Of a stretch of DNA of 16,105 bases, positions 8,649 to 15,007 are shown piece after piece (positions within the stretch are counted from its first letter, which is position 1; each line of letters opens with the position of its first letter). The translations under genes were made by a program, and so were the position numbers. Location: assembly GCA_021160355.1 (NCBI GenBank), contig JAGHCS010000151.1:1-16105 (forward strand), in the 5' to 3' direction. The notes beneath the pieces were generated by a model. It saw only the letters and a program-made list of their open reading frames with translations, had not been told where the DNA came from and searched no databases. The DNA comes from Candidatus Cloacimonadota bacterium (lineage in GTDB: Bacteria > Cloacimonadota > Cloacimonadia > JGIOTU-2).

Positions 8649-8681
8649 TTGACACGATTTGCATAAACCTTAAACTATAAA
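8649..8681 (+). promoter_or_regulatory. Possible promoter of the HD-domain gene
   Basis: TTGACA at 8649-8654 is a perfect -35. The -10 is ambiguous: TAAACT (8671-8676, 16-bp spacer) or TATAAA (8676-8681, 21-bp spacer). The region is very AT-rich, so the match could be partly chance. It lies 33-65 bp before the HD gene start. Confidence 0.4.
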
Positions 8682-8713
8682 TGAAATAAATAAAATGGAA
8701 ATGATAACTTATT

Positions 8714-9520
8714 ATGATTAAGAAAACACGCAAGCAAATAGCGCTTGAAAAATCGATTTTTACCCACCTTGAGGGGAAATCTGCTGAAATTGCAAATTTT
8801 ATTTTCAACGATGTAGAAATTCAAACTCTTCAGGATTTTGCAAATACAGTTTCTATTAAGCGGCTTGGATATAATGACCATGGCCCGGTTCACATGAGAA
8901 CTGCAGCCCTCAATGCTCTTATCATGTTTGATCTTCTGCATAATGCAGGTATAAAGCTCAATCTTGAATCAGAACACATAGGTACTTATGAGGATAGTAA
9001 AGTATGCGTTCTGGCAGCAGCTCTTCTTCATGACGTCGGCATGACCGCCACACGTGACCATCACGAGATTATTGGAATTATCTTTGCAGAACCGATTATT
9101 CGCCGGATGCTCGATGTCGTCTATAAAGACAATGTTCCGAAAAAAACTATCCTGAAAGCTATGATAATCGAAGGTATCTTCGGGCATATGGCGACAGAAA
9201 AAATTTATTCCCTTGAAGCCGGACTCGTGCTTATCGGTGATGGCTGCGATATGGAAAAGGGACGCTCCCGCATCACAACATTGCTTTCTCAGCAACCGAG
9301 AGTCGGGGATATTCATAAATATTCTGCAAGTTCTATCCAAAAAGTAAATATTCTTCCCGGAGAAAAAAAGCCTATTATGATCTTGATTGAAATGTCACAA
9401 TCTGCCGGATTCTTCCAGATCGAGGAAGTGCTCTTCCCAAAAATTATCTCAAGCCCTGTAAAACCCTATATTGAACTTTACGGACAGGTTAAAAATAAAG
9501 AGATGATGCAGTATTTGTAA
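8714..9520 (+). CDS. HD-superfamily metal-dependent phosphohydrolase
   Basis: 268 residues. Ligands of an HD domain are visible in order: HGPVH (His56, His60), ALLHDVGM with the His106-Asp107 doublet, DHHE (His116/117), GHMATEK (His158) and GDGCDMEKGRSRI (Asp176, Asp179). These proteins bind one or two divalent metals and hydrolyse phosphoester bonds; the arrangement resembles the predicted hydrolases of COG2316 (from memory). Nucleotide or cyclic-nucleotide substrates are usual in the superfamily, but the substrate here is unknown. It has no signal peptide, so it is cytoplasmic. There is no clear Shine-Dalgarno sequence near the ATG, and an out-of-frame mini-ORF from 8695 overlaps the start. 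Its last 16 codons are repeated at 10170-10223. Confidence 0.88.
   Translation: MIKKTRKQIALEKSIFTHLEGKSAEIANFIFNDVEIQTLQDFANTVSIKRLGYNDHGPVHMRTAALNALIMFDLLHNAGIKLNLESEHIGTYEDSKVCVLAAALLHDVGMTATRDHHEIIGIIFAEPIIRRMLDVVYKDNVPKKTILKAMIIEGIFGHMATEKIYSLEAGLVLIGDGCDMEKGRSRITTLLSQQPRVGDIHKYSASSIQKVNILPGEKKPIMILIEMSQSAGFFQIEEVLFPKIISSPVKPYIELYGQVKNKEMMQYL
9491..9514 (+). repeat. Direct repeat copy 1 (end of HD gene)
   Basis: A 24-nt stretch encoding KNKEMMQY is identical to 10194-10217 in the same orientation, 703 bp away. Weaker similarity extends on both sides, to 9470 upstream and about 9540 downstream, so the repeat is the core of a larger diverged duplication. See the pseudogene entry at 10170. 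Confidence 0.9.
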
Positions 9521-9541
9521 CACTGCTCTTTTCAATCCATC

Positions 9542-9632
9542 AAAAAAAGCCGGGAACGGGGTTTCAAATAATTTTTCTGATATCCTATTATGGGAGATAA
9601 ACGCCCGTTCCAATATAATAATCCGTTCCCGG
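9542..9632 (-). terminator. Putative long-range terminator of the Cache gene using its own coding sequence
   Basis: On the minus strand CCGGGAACGG (9632-9623, inside the last codons) can pair perfectly with CCGTTCCCGG (9559-9550), which is followed by C and then seven T's (9548-9542). The loop is 63 nt. A second upstream copy, GGAACGGG (9611-9604), can pair with the same 3' arm and leaves a shorter loop of 42 nt. The GC-rich arm plus T7 looks like an intrinsic terminator, but the long loop is unusual and the call is tentative. Confidence 0.45.
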
Positions 9633-10082
9633 TATAGGTTCGACGTATCCTATTTTCTTATATTCTGTTTTATCATTAGGTTTCTGCCAATAAAATTCCA
9701 CAAATCCGCCGCCATTCTTCGCAGTCTCACACGATATTTTACCTACATAATTTCCATGTCCATCCTGATAATTACTTAAATCTTTTCCTTGCAATTCCTT
9801 CTGAGTGGCATGGGCAATATTAATGTTGTCATATGAATAAATATAGAAATATCCTGTGCTGTCAGGATAAAATCGGATGGGAGTGATGAAATTTCTCAGA
9901 AATTCAATTCGCTGCTCTTCATCCTGAATTTTTGATAAAGACGCACCAAGACCAACTGCTATAACATGTGTAACGTATTGGGCGATTTCTTTGTAATTGG
10001 TAGTCTGATCTTCACTATTTAATTGAAATACAGGATAAACGAGAATAATAATCAGCAACAATCTTAATGCAGTAGTTCGCAT
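9588..10082 (-). CDS. Stand-alone single-Cache (sCache_2-like) extracytoplasmic sensor-domain protein
   Basis: 164 residues. A hydrophobic N-terminus (residues 5-20) acts as signal peptide or anchor. It is followed by a long helix (about 27-65) and one Cache fold: FYPDSTGYFYIYSYDNINIA (71-90), the ligand-pocket strand HATQKELQGKDLSNYQD, GKISCETAKNGGGFVEFYW and the closing YVEPIPGTDYYIGTGVYL. This is the order of single Cache_2 sensor domains that normally sit in front of HAMP plus chemoreceptor, kinase or cyclase modules and bind small organic acids. Nothing follows the domain here, so it cannot signal alone through a cytoplasmic output. It could be a periplasmic binding partner or a detached remnant. 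AGAGGAAAA before the ATG supports the start. It is convergent with the HD gene. Confidence 0.88.
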   Translation of the reverse strand: MRTTALRLLLIIILVYPVFQLNSEDQTTNYKEIAQYVTHVIAVGLGASLSKIQDEEQRIEFLRNFITPIRFYPDSTGYFYIYSYDNINIAHATQKELQGKDLSNYQDGHGNYVGKISCETAKNGGGFVEFYWQKPNDKTEYKKIGYVEPIPGTDYYIGTGVYLP

Positions 10083-10169
10083 TTTTCCTCTAAATTATTT
10101 TACTCTTTAAGATTTTAGAAGATTTATTCGTCAAGTGTTAAATTTAGGTTATTTGTTTGTAGTTTTTAA

Positions 10170-10223
10170 ATTGAGCTTTGGGGACGACGGGTCAAAAATA
10201 AAGAGATGATGCAGTATCTATAA
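10170..10223 (+). pseudogene. Remnant: last 17 codons of a second HD-hydrolase gene
   Basis: Reads IELWGRRVKNKEMMQYL then TAA, matching the end of the intact HD protein (IELYGQVKNKEMMQYL then TAA, 9470-9520) with one extra codon. Several differences are synonymous (GAA/GAG, GTT/GTC, TTG/CTA), suggesting that this copy evolved as coding DNA before it was lost. The codon before ATT is an in-frame TAA where the intact gene has TAT, and no homology to the HD gene is visible further upstream. Similarity continues for about 25 nt past the stop. It is therefore the tail of a diverged paralogue or of an incoming allele. Confidence 0.75.
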
Positions 10224-10238
10224 TTACTGTTCTTTGAA

Positions 10239-10263
10239 ATCCCACTGAAGGGATGTTTCTGTC
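10239..10263 (+). terminator. Weak putative terminator after the HD-gene remnant
   Basis: ATCCC (10239-10243), loop ACTGAA, GGGAT (10250-10254), then GTTTCTGTC. The 5-bp stem is short. It lies 16 bp after the remnant stop codon, where a terminator of the lost gene would be expected, but it could be chance. Confidence 0.3.
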
Positions 10264-10425
10264 TTAAAAGTAAATTTATTTAAAAATGTCAGCATCCTGC
10301 TGATCGGATAGTTTTTCTCAAGGTAGATTCAATAACTCACCACATAAAGATGTATTGCATTTTTTGGACATTCAAAATCATTAATGCATTGCACCGCGAG
10401 TATATATGATAGATATCTCTGGGTT

Positions 10426-10932
10426 TTATTCATCTAATTTTTTTATTGCTTTTACAGGGCACACATCAGCACAAATCCCACAGTTTATACATTTCTCTGT
10501 ATCTATAACGGCTTTCCCATCCTTCATACTAATGGCATCAACAGGACATTTCTGTACACAGATCGTGCAACCGATACAACCTTCAGCATCAACGACATAT
10601 AAAGACTGCTGAATCGCATTTGTTTCTTCAGGTTCAACTAAAACTTCTTTCTCAACTGTTGCACTGGTATCCACATATTCAATTTCATTAATCGCTTTAA
10701 CAGGGCAATGCAAGGCACATAGTCCGCAATCAATGCATTTGGACAGATCAATAACAGCTTTTCCGTTCTTCATCTCAATGGCATCGGTTGGGCATTGCAC
10801 CTTTTGTACACAGATCGTACAGCCGATACATTTTGATTTATCAACCTTATATACCTTAGTCGTTTCCTGCGCAAATATTGTCAGGGGAATAGCGAGCAAA
10901 ACTATAAGTATTATCAAATATATTTTTTTCAT
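10426..10932 (-). CDS. Exported tandem 2x(2[4Fe-4S]) ferredoxin
   Basis: 168 residues. A clear Sec-type signal peptide (MKK, hydrophobic core 5-20, likely cleavage after IFA at residue 21) has no twin-arginine motif. Two near-identical bacterial ferredoxin domains follow, joined by an acidic linker (about 84-110). The Cys ligands are 35/38/41/47 and 66/69/72/76 in domain 1, and 119/122/125/129 and 148/151/154/158 in domain 2. Motif 1 is CIGCTICVQKVQCP, with two extra residues (C-x5-C) compared with CIGCTICVQKCP in domain 2. It would carry up to four [4Fe-4S] clusters and act as a low-potential electron carrier. GAGGAAT overlapping the upstream stop places it in an operon 10 bp behind the membrane polyferredoxin. 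Sec export of an iron-sulfur protein is unusual. Confidence 0.88.
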   Translation of the reverse strand: MKKIYLIILIVLLAIPLTIFAQETTKVYKVDKSKCIGCTICVQKVQCPTDAIEMKNGKAVIDLSKCIDCGLCALHCPVKAINEIEYVDTSATVEKEVLVEPEETNAIQQSLYVVDAEGCIGCTICVQKCPVDAISMKDGKAVIDTEKCINCGICADVCPVKAIKKLDE

Positions 10933-10942
10933 TTTTTATTCC

Positions 10943-11728
10943 TCAATCTCTATAAATACATTTACTTTTTTCTTTATCAGTTTTTGAGCATTGGCGCACA
11001 CAACTCAAACACTTAATACAATTTATGTCAGAAATTTTTTCATTATATCCTATGTCAATGTTCATCGGACAGTAATTCAGGCAATTAAAACAGTTAATAC
11101 TGGTGTGGATATTCCTGAATATTTTGTATCTTTTGATGCCGACTAAGTCAGCAATTTTCTGGACCGCATTCATGAGTGCTGCATATGGGCATAGGTAGCG
11201 GCACCAGAATCTTTCAATAAAAAAACCAGCAAAAATAATTATGCCAAGCACAACAATTCCAGCTATTGTAATATTTTGAATATGAGCGATTGCAAGAACA
11301 GGACAGAATTTCATATAGAGGTATTGGGCTCCAAGATAGGCAGTTACCGCAGTGAATAATAGCACAATATATTTGATAATATTCAGCCGTTTATGTACTT
11401 TATAGGGAATTAATTGCTCAAATTTTTTTTTGGTTTTCCTGCTTGAATAGATAAGTTCTTGAACAGTTCCAAGGGGACACACATATCCACAAAACCATCG
11501 TCCGAGGAATAATGAACTTAGCGCTATCAATGCACCAATGATAATTGCAGCTGGAAAAATAAATGGTGCAAATTTTGCTCCGATCTTCCACACGCCGAAG
11601 CACACCGATGCATAGGGGCAGTACTCGTGGGCGACAGGAAGTGTACCCTGTATCAGTAAAACAAACAGTGACACGGATATCCCAAGCGAAACCAGTTGTA
11701 GTATTCTTCTTACTCTTATCTTATCCAT
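10943..11728 (-). CDS. NapH/CcoG-like membrane polyferredoxin (Fer4_5 type)
   Basis: 261 residues with about four or five transmembrane helices (14-30, 55-76, 118-136, 155-172). The family hallmarks are two Cys-x3-Cys-Pro motifs after helices, RWFCGYVCPLG (78-87) and RFWCRYLCPYA (173-182), plus FCPVLA (141-146). The C-terminal part holds a ferredoxin-like domain: SINCFNCLNYCPM (210-221) and NCIKCLSCVRQCS (236-248). The first Cys of the first cluster motif is replaced by Ser210 (AGT, one base from TGT). NapH-type proteins pass electrons between the quinone pool or ferredoxins and periplasmic partners. The downstream exported ferredoxin is the natural partner. No strong Shine-Dalgarno sequence is visible; a regulator remnant ends 8 bp upstream. 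Confidence 0.88.
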   Translation of the reverse strand: MDKIRVRRILQLVSLGISVSLFVLLIQGTLPVAHEYCPYASVCFGVWKIGAKFAPFIFPAAIIIGALIALSSLFLGRWFCGYVCPLGTVQELIYSSRKTKKKFEQLIPYKVHKRLNIIKYIVLLFTAVTAYLGAQYLYMKFCPVLAIAHIQNITIAGIVVLGIIIFAGFFIERFWCRYLCPYAALMNAVQKIADLVGIKRYKIFRNIHTSINCFNCLNYCPMNIDIGYNEKISDINCIKCLSCVRQCSKTDKEKSKCIYRD

Positions 11729-11736
11729 AACAATAT

Positions 11737-11919
11737 TTATTTCGTGAGGTCAATATTATATTCTTTGATTTTTCTTGATAACGTATCACGATGAATCCCA
11801 AGCATCTCTGCTGCTTTCACTTGATTGTACTCGCATTCGTCTAATATTTTCATGATGTGTGAACGTTCTACATCAGCAATTGTCTTCGTCCTCGCTTCTT
11901 TATCGAAAGGACGATAAAC
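11737..11919 (-). pseudogene. C-terminal Fis-type DNA-binding remnant of an NtrC-family (sigma-54) activator
   Basis: Reading the minus strand up to the TAA at 11739-11737 gives about 60 open codons ending ERSHIMKILDECEYNQ, VKAAEMLGIHRDTLSRKIKE and YNIDLTK. This is the Fis-family helix-turn-helix that ends NtrC-type enhancer-binding proteins (AAEMLGIHRDTLSRKIKE is diagnostic). An in-frame TGA at 11922-11920 precedes it, no usable start codon is present, and only about 38 bp separate it from the neighbouring synthetase gene, so the receiver and AAA+ domains are absent. It lies directly upstream of the polyferredoxin gene, which it may once have regulated. Confidence 0.8.
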
Positions 11920-11957
11920 TCACTGCATTTTTTACAAAACAGAAGAACAGTTTCCTT

Positions 11958-13652
11958 TTAAAGCGTGTATAAATACCTTTTTATCTTCTTTGTTGGAGTT
12001 TTTTCGAAAGGCTCGTGTTGTTCGATCATCTTAATGATTCTTGAGAAAGATGACATGTTGTCATTGACTTCAGTTCTCATTTTTTCAAGCATTTCTTCAA
12101 TTTGTTTTGCGATCTTAGTTTCAGATAATTTCTTATGCGCGAATTCCGAATCAAGTTCTTCGTAATTTAGATGAACACGCGCAACAAGCTGTCCGTTTTC
12201 CTGGTAAACCAGAGATTCGAGCACATTATCATATTGGTTTATTTGTGATTCTATCTCCTCCGGGTAGATATTTTCACCGCTCGGACCAACGATCATATTT
12301 TTTAATCTTCCGATTATAAATAAGTACTCATCATTATCCATATAGCCAAGATCACCTGTTTTGAACCATCCGTCTTCTGTAAACATTTCTTTTGTTCTGT
12401 CCGGGTCCTTATAATAACCCTTCATCACATTGTCGCCCTTGATCCATATCTCACCTTCGCCAGTCTTCTTATCTGGATTATTGATTTTAACCTCTACTCC
12501 AGGAATGATTATACCAGTAGATCGGTATCGTGTATTTTTTACTCCGCTACCTGCGATCAATGGTGAAGTTTCTGTCAAACCGTATCCAATTGCATAAGGG
12601 AATTTCCCTTCCCGTAAGAATTTTTCAACTTCACTGTTCAATCCTGCGCCGCCTATGCCGAAGAATTTCATTTCTCCACCGAAGAATTTCATCACTTTTT
12701 TTGCAGCTACTTTATGAAGTTTTTTTCTTATAGTAGGCACTTTCATTAATGCCCTTATCAGTCCGCTTTTTGATAATTGAGGTGCAATCCTGAGTTTATA
12801 AATTTTCTCTATCACAAGGGGTACTGTGAGCATCATAGTGGGTTTTATTTTTTGCAAAACTGGAAGCAACACACGCGAAACAGGCGGTTTATCAATATAA
12901 TATATCGAAGCTCCCTGAATAAAGGGAATTAAAAAACCTATAGTGAATTCATAGGAATGAGAAAGTGGAAGGATCGAGAGCAGTCTGTCGTCTTCTACGA
13001 CATTTTGAATCTTCAGAGTTGCTTCTGCATCAAAAATTAAGTTTTTATGGGTGAGTTCGACTCCTTTTGAATGACCCGTGGTGCCGGAAGTATAAATTAT
13101 AGATGCGACATCATCCTCCTTAAGAGAACCCTGTTCAGGATAGAGAAATTTCATGGCTGATTCTCGTAATTTTGCAAATTCAACCTCTCCTTCTTTTATT
13201 AACTCTTTAAGTTTATCTACTGTTGTATGTGGTGGTATTATACTGAAATCATCAATATGAAATATTGTGCTTAAGCTTTCCATCTCGACATCTTCCAGTT
13301 TGTTATACTGCTCCTGAGATATAAAAATCGCTTTTGCCTCCGAGTGCATGAGAATATGGCGGATCTCATTTGCATGGAAATCAGGAAGGATTGGAACAGC
13401 TATCGCTCCAAGGGTTGTAATTGCAAAAAATGCAATGCCCCATTGCGGCTTGTTTTCTGATAAGATCGCAACCTTATCTCCTTTTATAATTCCTCTTTTC
13501 TGCAATATCTTAGAGAGTATTTCTACTTTTTTGCCAAATTTTTCATAGGTGATGGGCTTACCACCAACCATTGAAACTGCAATATTGTCTCCGTAGCGCA
13601 ATATGCTATTGCGCAGAACATTTTTAAATGTTTTCTGTTCATTCTTTTTCAT
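11958..13652 (-). CDS. AMP-forming long-chain acyl-CoA synthetase (AMP-binding superfamily)
   Basis: 564 residues, full length. Activates a carboxylic (probably fatty) acid to acyl-AMP and then acyl-CoA. Visible core motifs are the phosphate-binding loop IIYTSGTTGHSKGVELTH (185-202), GIGGAGLN (332-339), YGLTETSPLI (357-366), GWFKTGDLGYMD (428-439), the hinge and C-terminal entry GRLKNMIVGPSGENIYPEEI (448-467), and the C-terminal catalytic Lys in TPTKKIKR (about Lys556). Length and sequence style resemble FadD/AMP-binding proteins that serve lipid recycling, but chain-length preference cannot be read. AAGGATTAAG before the ATG supports the start. It is divergent from the ECF sigma operon across a 238-bp region with a strong palindrome. 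No signal peptide; cytoplasmic or membrane-associated. Confidence 0.93.
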   Translation of the reverse strand: MKKNEQKTFKNVLRNSILRYGDNIAVSMVGGKPITYEKFGKKVEILSKILQKRGIIKGDKVAILSENKPQWGIAFFAITTLGAIAVPILPDFHANEIRHILMHSEAKAIFISQEQYNKLEDVEMESLSTIFHIDDFSIIPPHTTVDKLKELIKEGEVEFAKLRESAMKFLYPEQGSLKEDDVASIIYTSGTTGHSKGVELTHKNLIFDAEATLKIQNVVEDDRLLSILPLSHSYEFTIGFLIPFIQGASIYYIDKPPVSRVLLPVLQKIKPTMMLTVPLVIEKIYKLRIAPQLSKSGLIRALMKVPTIRKKLHKVAAKKVMKFFGGEMKFFGIGGAGLNSEVEKFLREGKFPYAIGYGLTETSPLIAGSGVKNTRYRSTGIIIPGVEVKINNPDKKTGEGEIWIKGDNVMKGYYKDPDRTKEMFTEDGWFKTGDLGYMDNDEYLFIIGRLKNMIVGPSGENIYPEEIESQINQYDNVLESLVYQENGQLVARVHLNYEELDSEFAHKKLSETKIAKQIEEMLEKMRTEVNDNMSSFSRIIKMIEQHEPFEKTPTKKIKRYLYTL

Positions 13653-13764
13653 CTTAATCCTTATTTGTCGTCATATGCACAAAATATTAACAGTATGATC
13701 TGTTTGCTATCACACCTACATAAAAATTACATTTATCCTGTCAATTTAAATGTGATTAATGATT

Positions 13765-13785
13765 TACTTGCAGTAATTGCAAGTA
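13765..13785. promoter_or_regulatory. Perfect 21-bp palindrome in the divergent intergenic region (operator-like)
   Basis: TACTTGCA (13765-13772), spacer GTAAT, TGCAAGTA (13778-13785): a perfect 8+5+8 inverted repeat in an AT-rich divergent region. It lies 113 bp upstream of the acyl-CoA synthetase start and 106 bp upstream of the ECF sigma start. The size and symmetry fit a dimeric repressor or activator. The protein that binds is unknown. As RNA it could form a small hairpin, but no T tract follows. Confidence 0.5.
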
Positions 13786-13795
13786 TTAGAATAAT

Positions 13796-13824
13796 TTGAC
13801 CACACAAATATGTGGTATGGGTCA
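13796..13824. promoter_or_regulatory. Nested inverted repeats and possible promoter elements of the ECF operon
   Basis: An outer pair TGACC (13797-13801) and GGTCA (13820-13824) encloses an inner pair ACCACA (13799-13804) and TGTGGT (13811-13816). TTGACC (13796-13801) resembles a -35. The obvious -10 candidates TATAAA (13825-13830) and TATAAT (13831-13836) are spaced too far from it (23 and 29 bp), so the promoter geometry is unclear. It could be an operator or an activator-dependent promoter. Confidence 0.35.
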
Positions 13825-13890
13825 TATAAATATAATGAATTTAAACTTTTTTCCGGTAAAGACGTCTAACCAAATAAACGAAAATGGAAC

Positions 13891-14409
13891 ATGGATTCGA
13901 TTCGACTCAATCAACTGATTGAAGAAAATTATCAAAAGATCTTCCTGCTTGCATTGAAGATGTTGAAAAATTATGAAGATGCAGAAGATGCAACTCAGGA
14001 TATTTTCTTGAAAGTCTATGAAAACATTAAATCATTTCGAAAGGAAGCAAAATTCACGACCTGGATTTACAGGATTGCACTGAATCATATCTATTATATG
14101 AATAATAAAAGAAACAAAGAAATAAGCCGTTTCCCCGAAGCTCACGAAATGCGCACGGAAATGAATGCAAATCCATCATCTGTACTTCATGAAAAAGAAC
14201 TCTTTGTTTCACTCGAAAATGTGATCAATTTGCTTTCTCCACGCCAGAAAGAAGTTTTTGTGATGCGCTACTATAATCAGCTTCCCTTTAAAAAGATAGC
14301 ACAGATATTGGGGAAGAGCCTCGGAACCGTGAAAAGTAATTATTTCTTTGCTATGCAAAAGATAAAAAATGACCTACAGAATCAAAACCTGCTTGAATTT
14401 CAGGAGTAA
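13891..14409 (+). CDS. ECF-type RNA polymerase sigma factor (RpoE-like)
   Basis: 172 residues, normal for group 4 sigma factors. Region 2 is at about 10-78: NYEDAEDATQDIFLKVYENI (27-46, region 2.2 core) and FTTWIYRIALNHIYYMNNKR (55-74, the -10-recognition helix). Region 4 is at about 112-162: LLSPRQKEVFVMRYYNQLPF then the helix-turn-helix KKIAQILGKSLGTVKSNYFF. It directs RNA polymerase to a small envelope-related regulon. The anti-sigma gene begins two bases after its stop, so it is held inactive by its partner until a signal comes. No clear Shine-Dalgarno sequence lies before the ATG at 13891; the ATG at 13884 is in another frame. An autoregulatory ECF promoter is not obvious. Confidence 0.95.
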   Translation: MDSIRLNQLIEENYQKIFLLALKMLKNYEDAEDATQDIFLKVYENIKSFRKEAKFTTWIYRIALNHIYYMNNKRNKEISRFPEAHEMRTEMNANPSSVLHEKELFVSLENVINLLSPRQKEVFVMRYYNQLPFKKIAQILGKSLGTVKSNYFFAMQKIKNDLQNQNLLEFQE

Positions 14410-14411
14410 CT

Positions 14412-14993
14412 ATGAAGTGTATTGATAAGAATATTTTACTCGATTATTTAAATGATGTGCTTTCTTCACGAAAGAAAAAGCACATTGCTTCACATCTTTC
14501 GGAATGTGGGCATTGTAGAAGAGAGCTTGAGAAATGGAAAAAGATCCTCGACATAACCCAGGAGTTTGTTGATCAGGATGTTAAGCTTAATCCTGTCCCC
14601 CCGCATGCACATATCACACAAAGATTTAGTAAGCTGCCGCAAAATGATGAAAGCTCATTCTGGGTTCGATACTGGGTAAAACCAGCTATCGCAACTGCTT
14701 CACTCATCTTTATAGCGTTGATGGTATTTTTCTTTGCCCCGAAAACAGTGCCTGAACTTACAGAAAATTATTATGTGATTGATAATGTTACCTATACGGA
14801 AACTATCTCATTAGAAGATAGATATCTTGATAATCTTGAGACACTGTATCTTCAGGAAATCTACGAGAACGAAGAACTGACATACGATATTCTGTATGGA
14901 GATTGGCAGAATTATGAAGAGGTTTTGAATGATCTTGATCATGATGAATTAGAAGAATTGATAAATAAAATGTATGATAACGAAATTACATGA
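14412..14993 (+). CDS. Membrane anti-sigma factor with zinc-finger (ZAS/zf-HC2) domain
   Basis: 193 residues. The cytoplasmic N-terminal domain has the ZAS zinc site: Cys3, then His28-x3-Cys32-x2-Cys35 in ASHLSECGHCRRELEKW. It binds and sequesters the sigma factor encoded just upstream. A single transmembrane helix spans about 91-109 (PAIATASLIFIALMVFFFA). The periplasmic tail of about 80 residues is strongly acidic and rich in Tyr, Asp and Glu (such as LYLQEIYENEELTYDILYGD), unlike the usual low-complexity sensor tail. AGGAG overlapping the sigma stop gives translational coupling. The next gene encodes a periplasmic Spy-like protein, which could interact with this tail; that is inference. 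Confidence 0.9.
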   Translation: MKCIDKNILLDYLNDVLSSRKKKHIASHLSECGHCRRELEKWKKILDITQEFVDQDVKLNPVPPHAHITQRFSKLPQNDESSFWVRYWVKPAIATASLIFIALMVFFFAPKTVPELTENYYVIDNVTYTETISLEDRYLDNLETLYLQEIYENEELTYDILYGDWQNYEEVLNDLDHDELEELINKMYDNEIT

Positions 14994-15007
14994 TTTTAGG
15001 AGTTATA

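Larger units (their letters stand above)
10083..10425. other. Intergenic region between Cache and ferredoxin genes
   Basis: Holds the HD-gene remnant (10170-10223) and two weak hairpins: ATCCC/GGGAT at 10239-10254 with a TTTCTGTCTT tail, and TCAGCA/TGCTGA at 10289-10303 followed by TAGTTTTTCT. No other ORF or RNA gene is recognisable. The remainder is AT-rich. Confidence 0.6.

Noticed and set aside
8695..8721. Mini-ORF MEMITYYD overlapping the HD start as a regulatory leader peptide
   Set aside because: No ribosome site and no feature beyond chance in AT-rich DNA; mentioned only in the HD gene entry.
9485..10217. The 24-nt direct repeat as a phage-type attachment site pair
   Set aside because: No integrase, tRNA or phage gene lies between the copies; only a Cache gene. 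The repeat is better explained as homologous gene tails because it keeps the reading frame and shows synonymous changes.
13886..13890. GGAAC as an ECF-type -35 for autoregulation of the sigma gene
   Set aside because: It sits directly on the start codon and has no matching -10 upstream of the gene.
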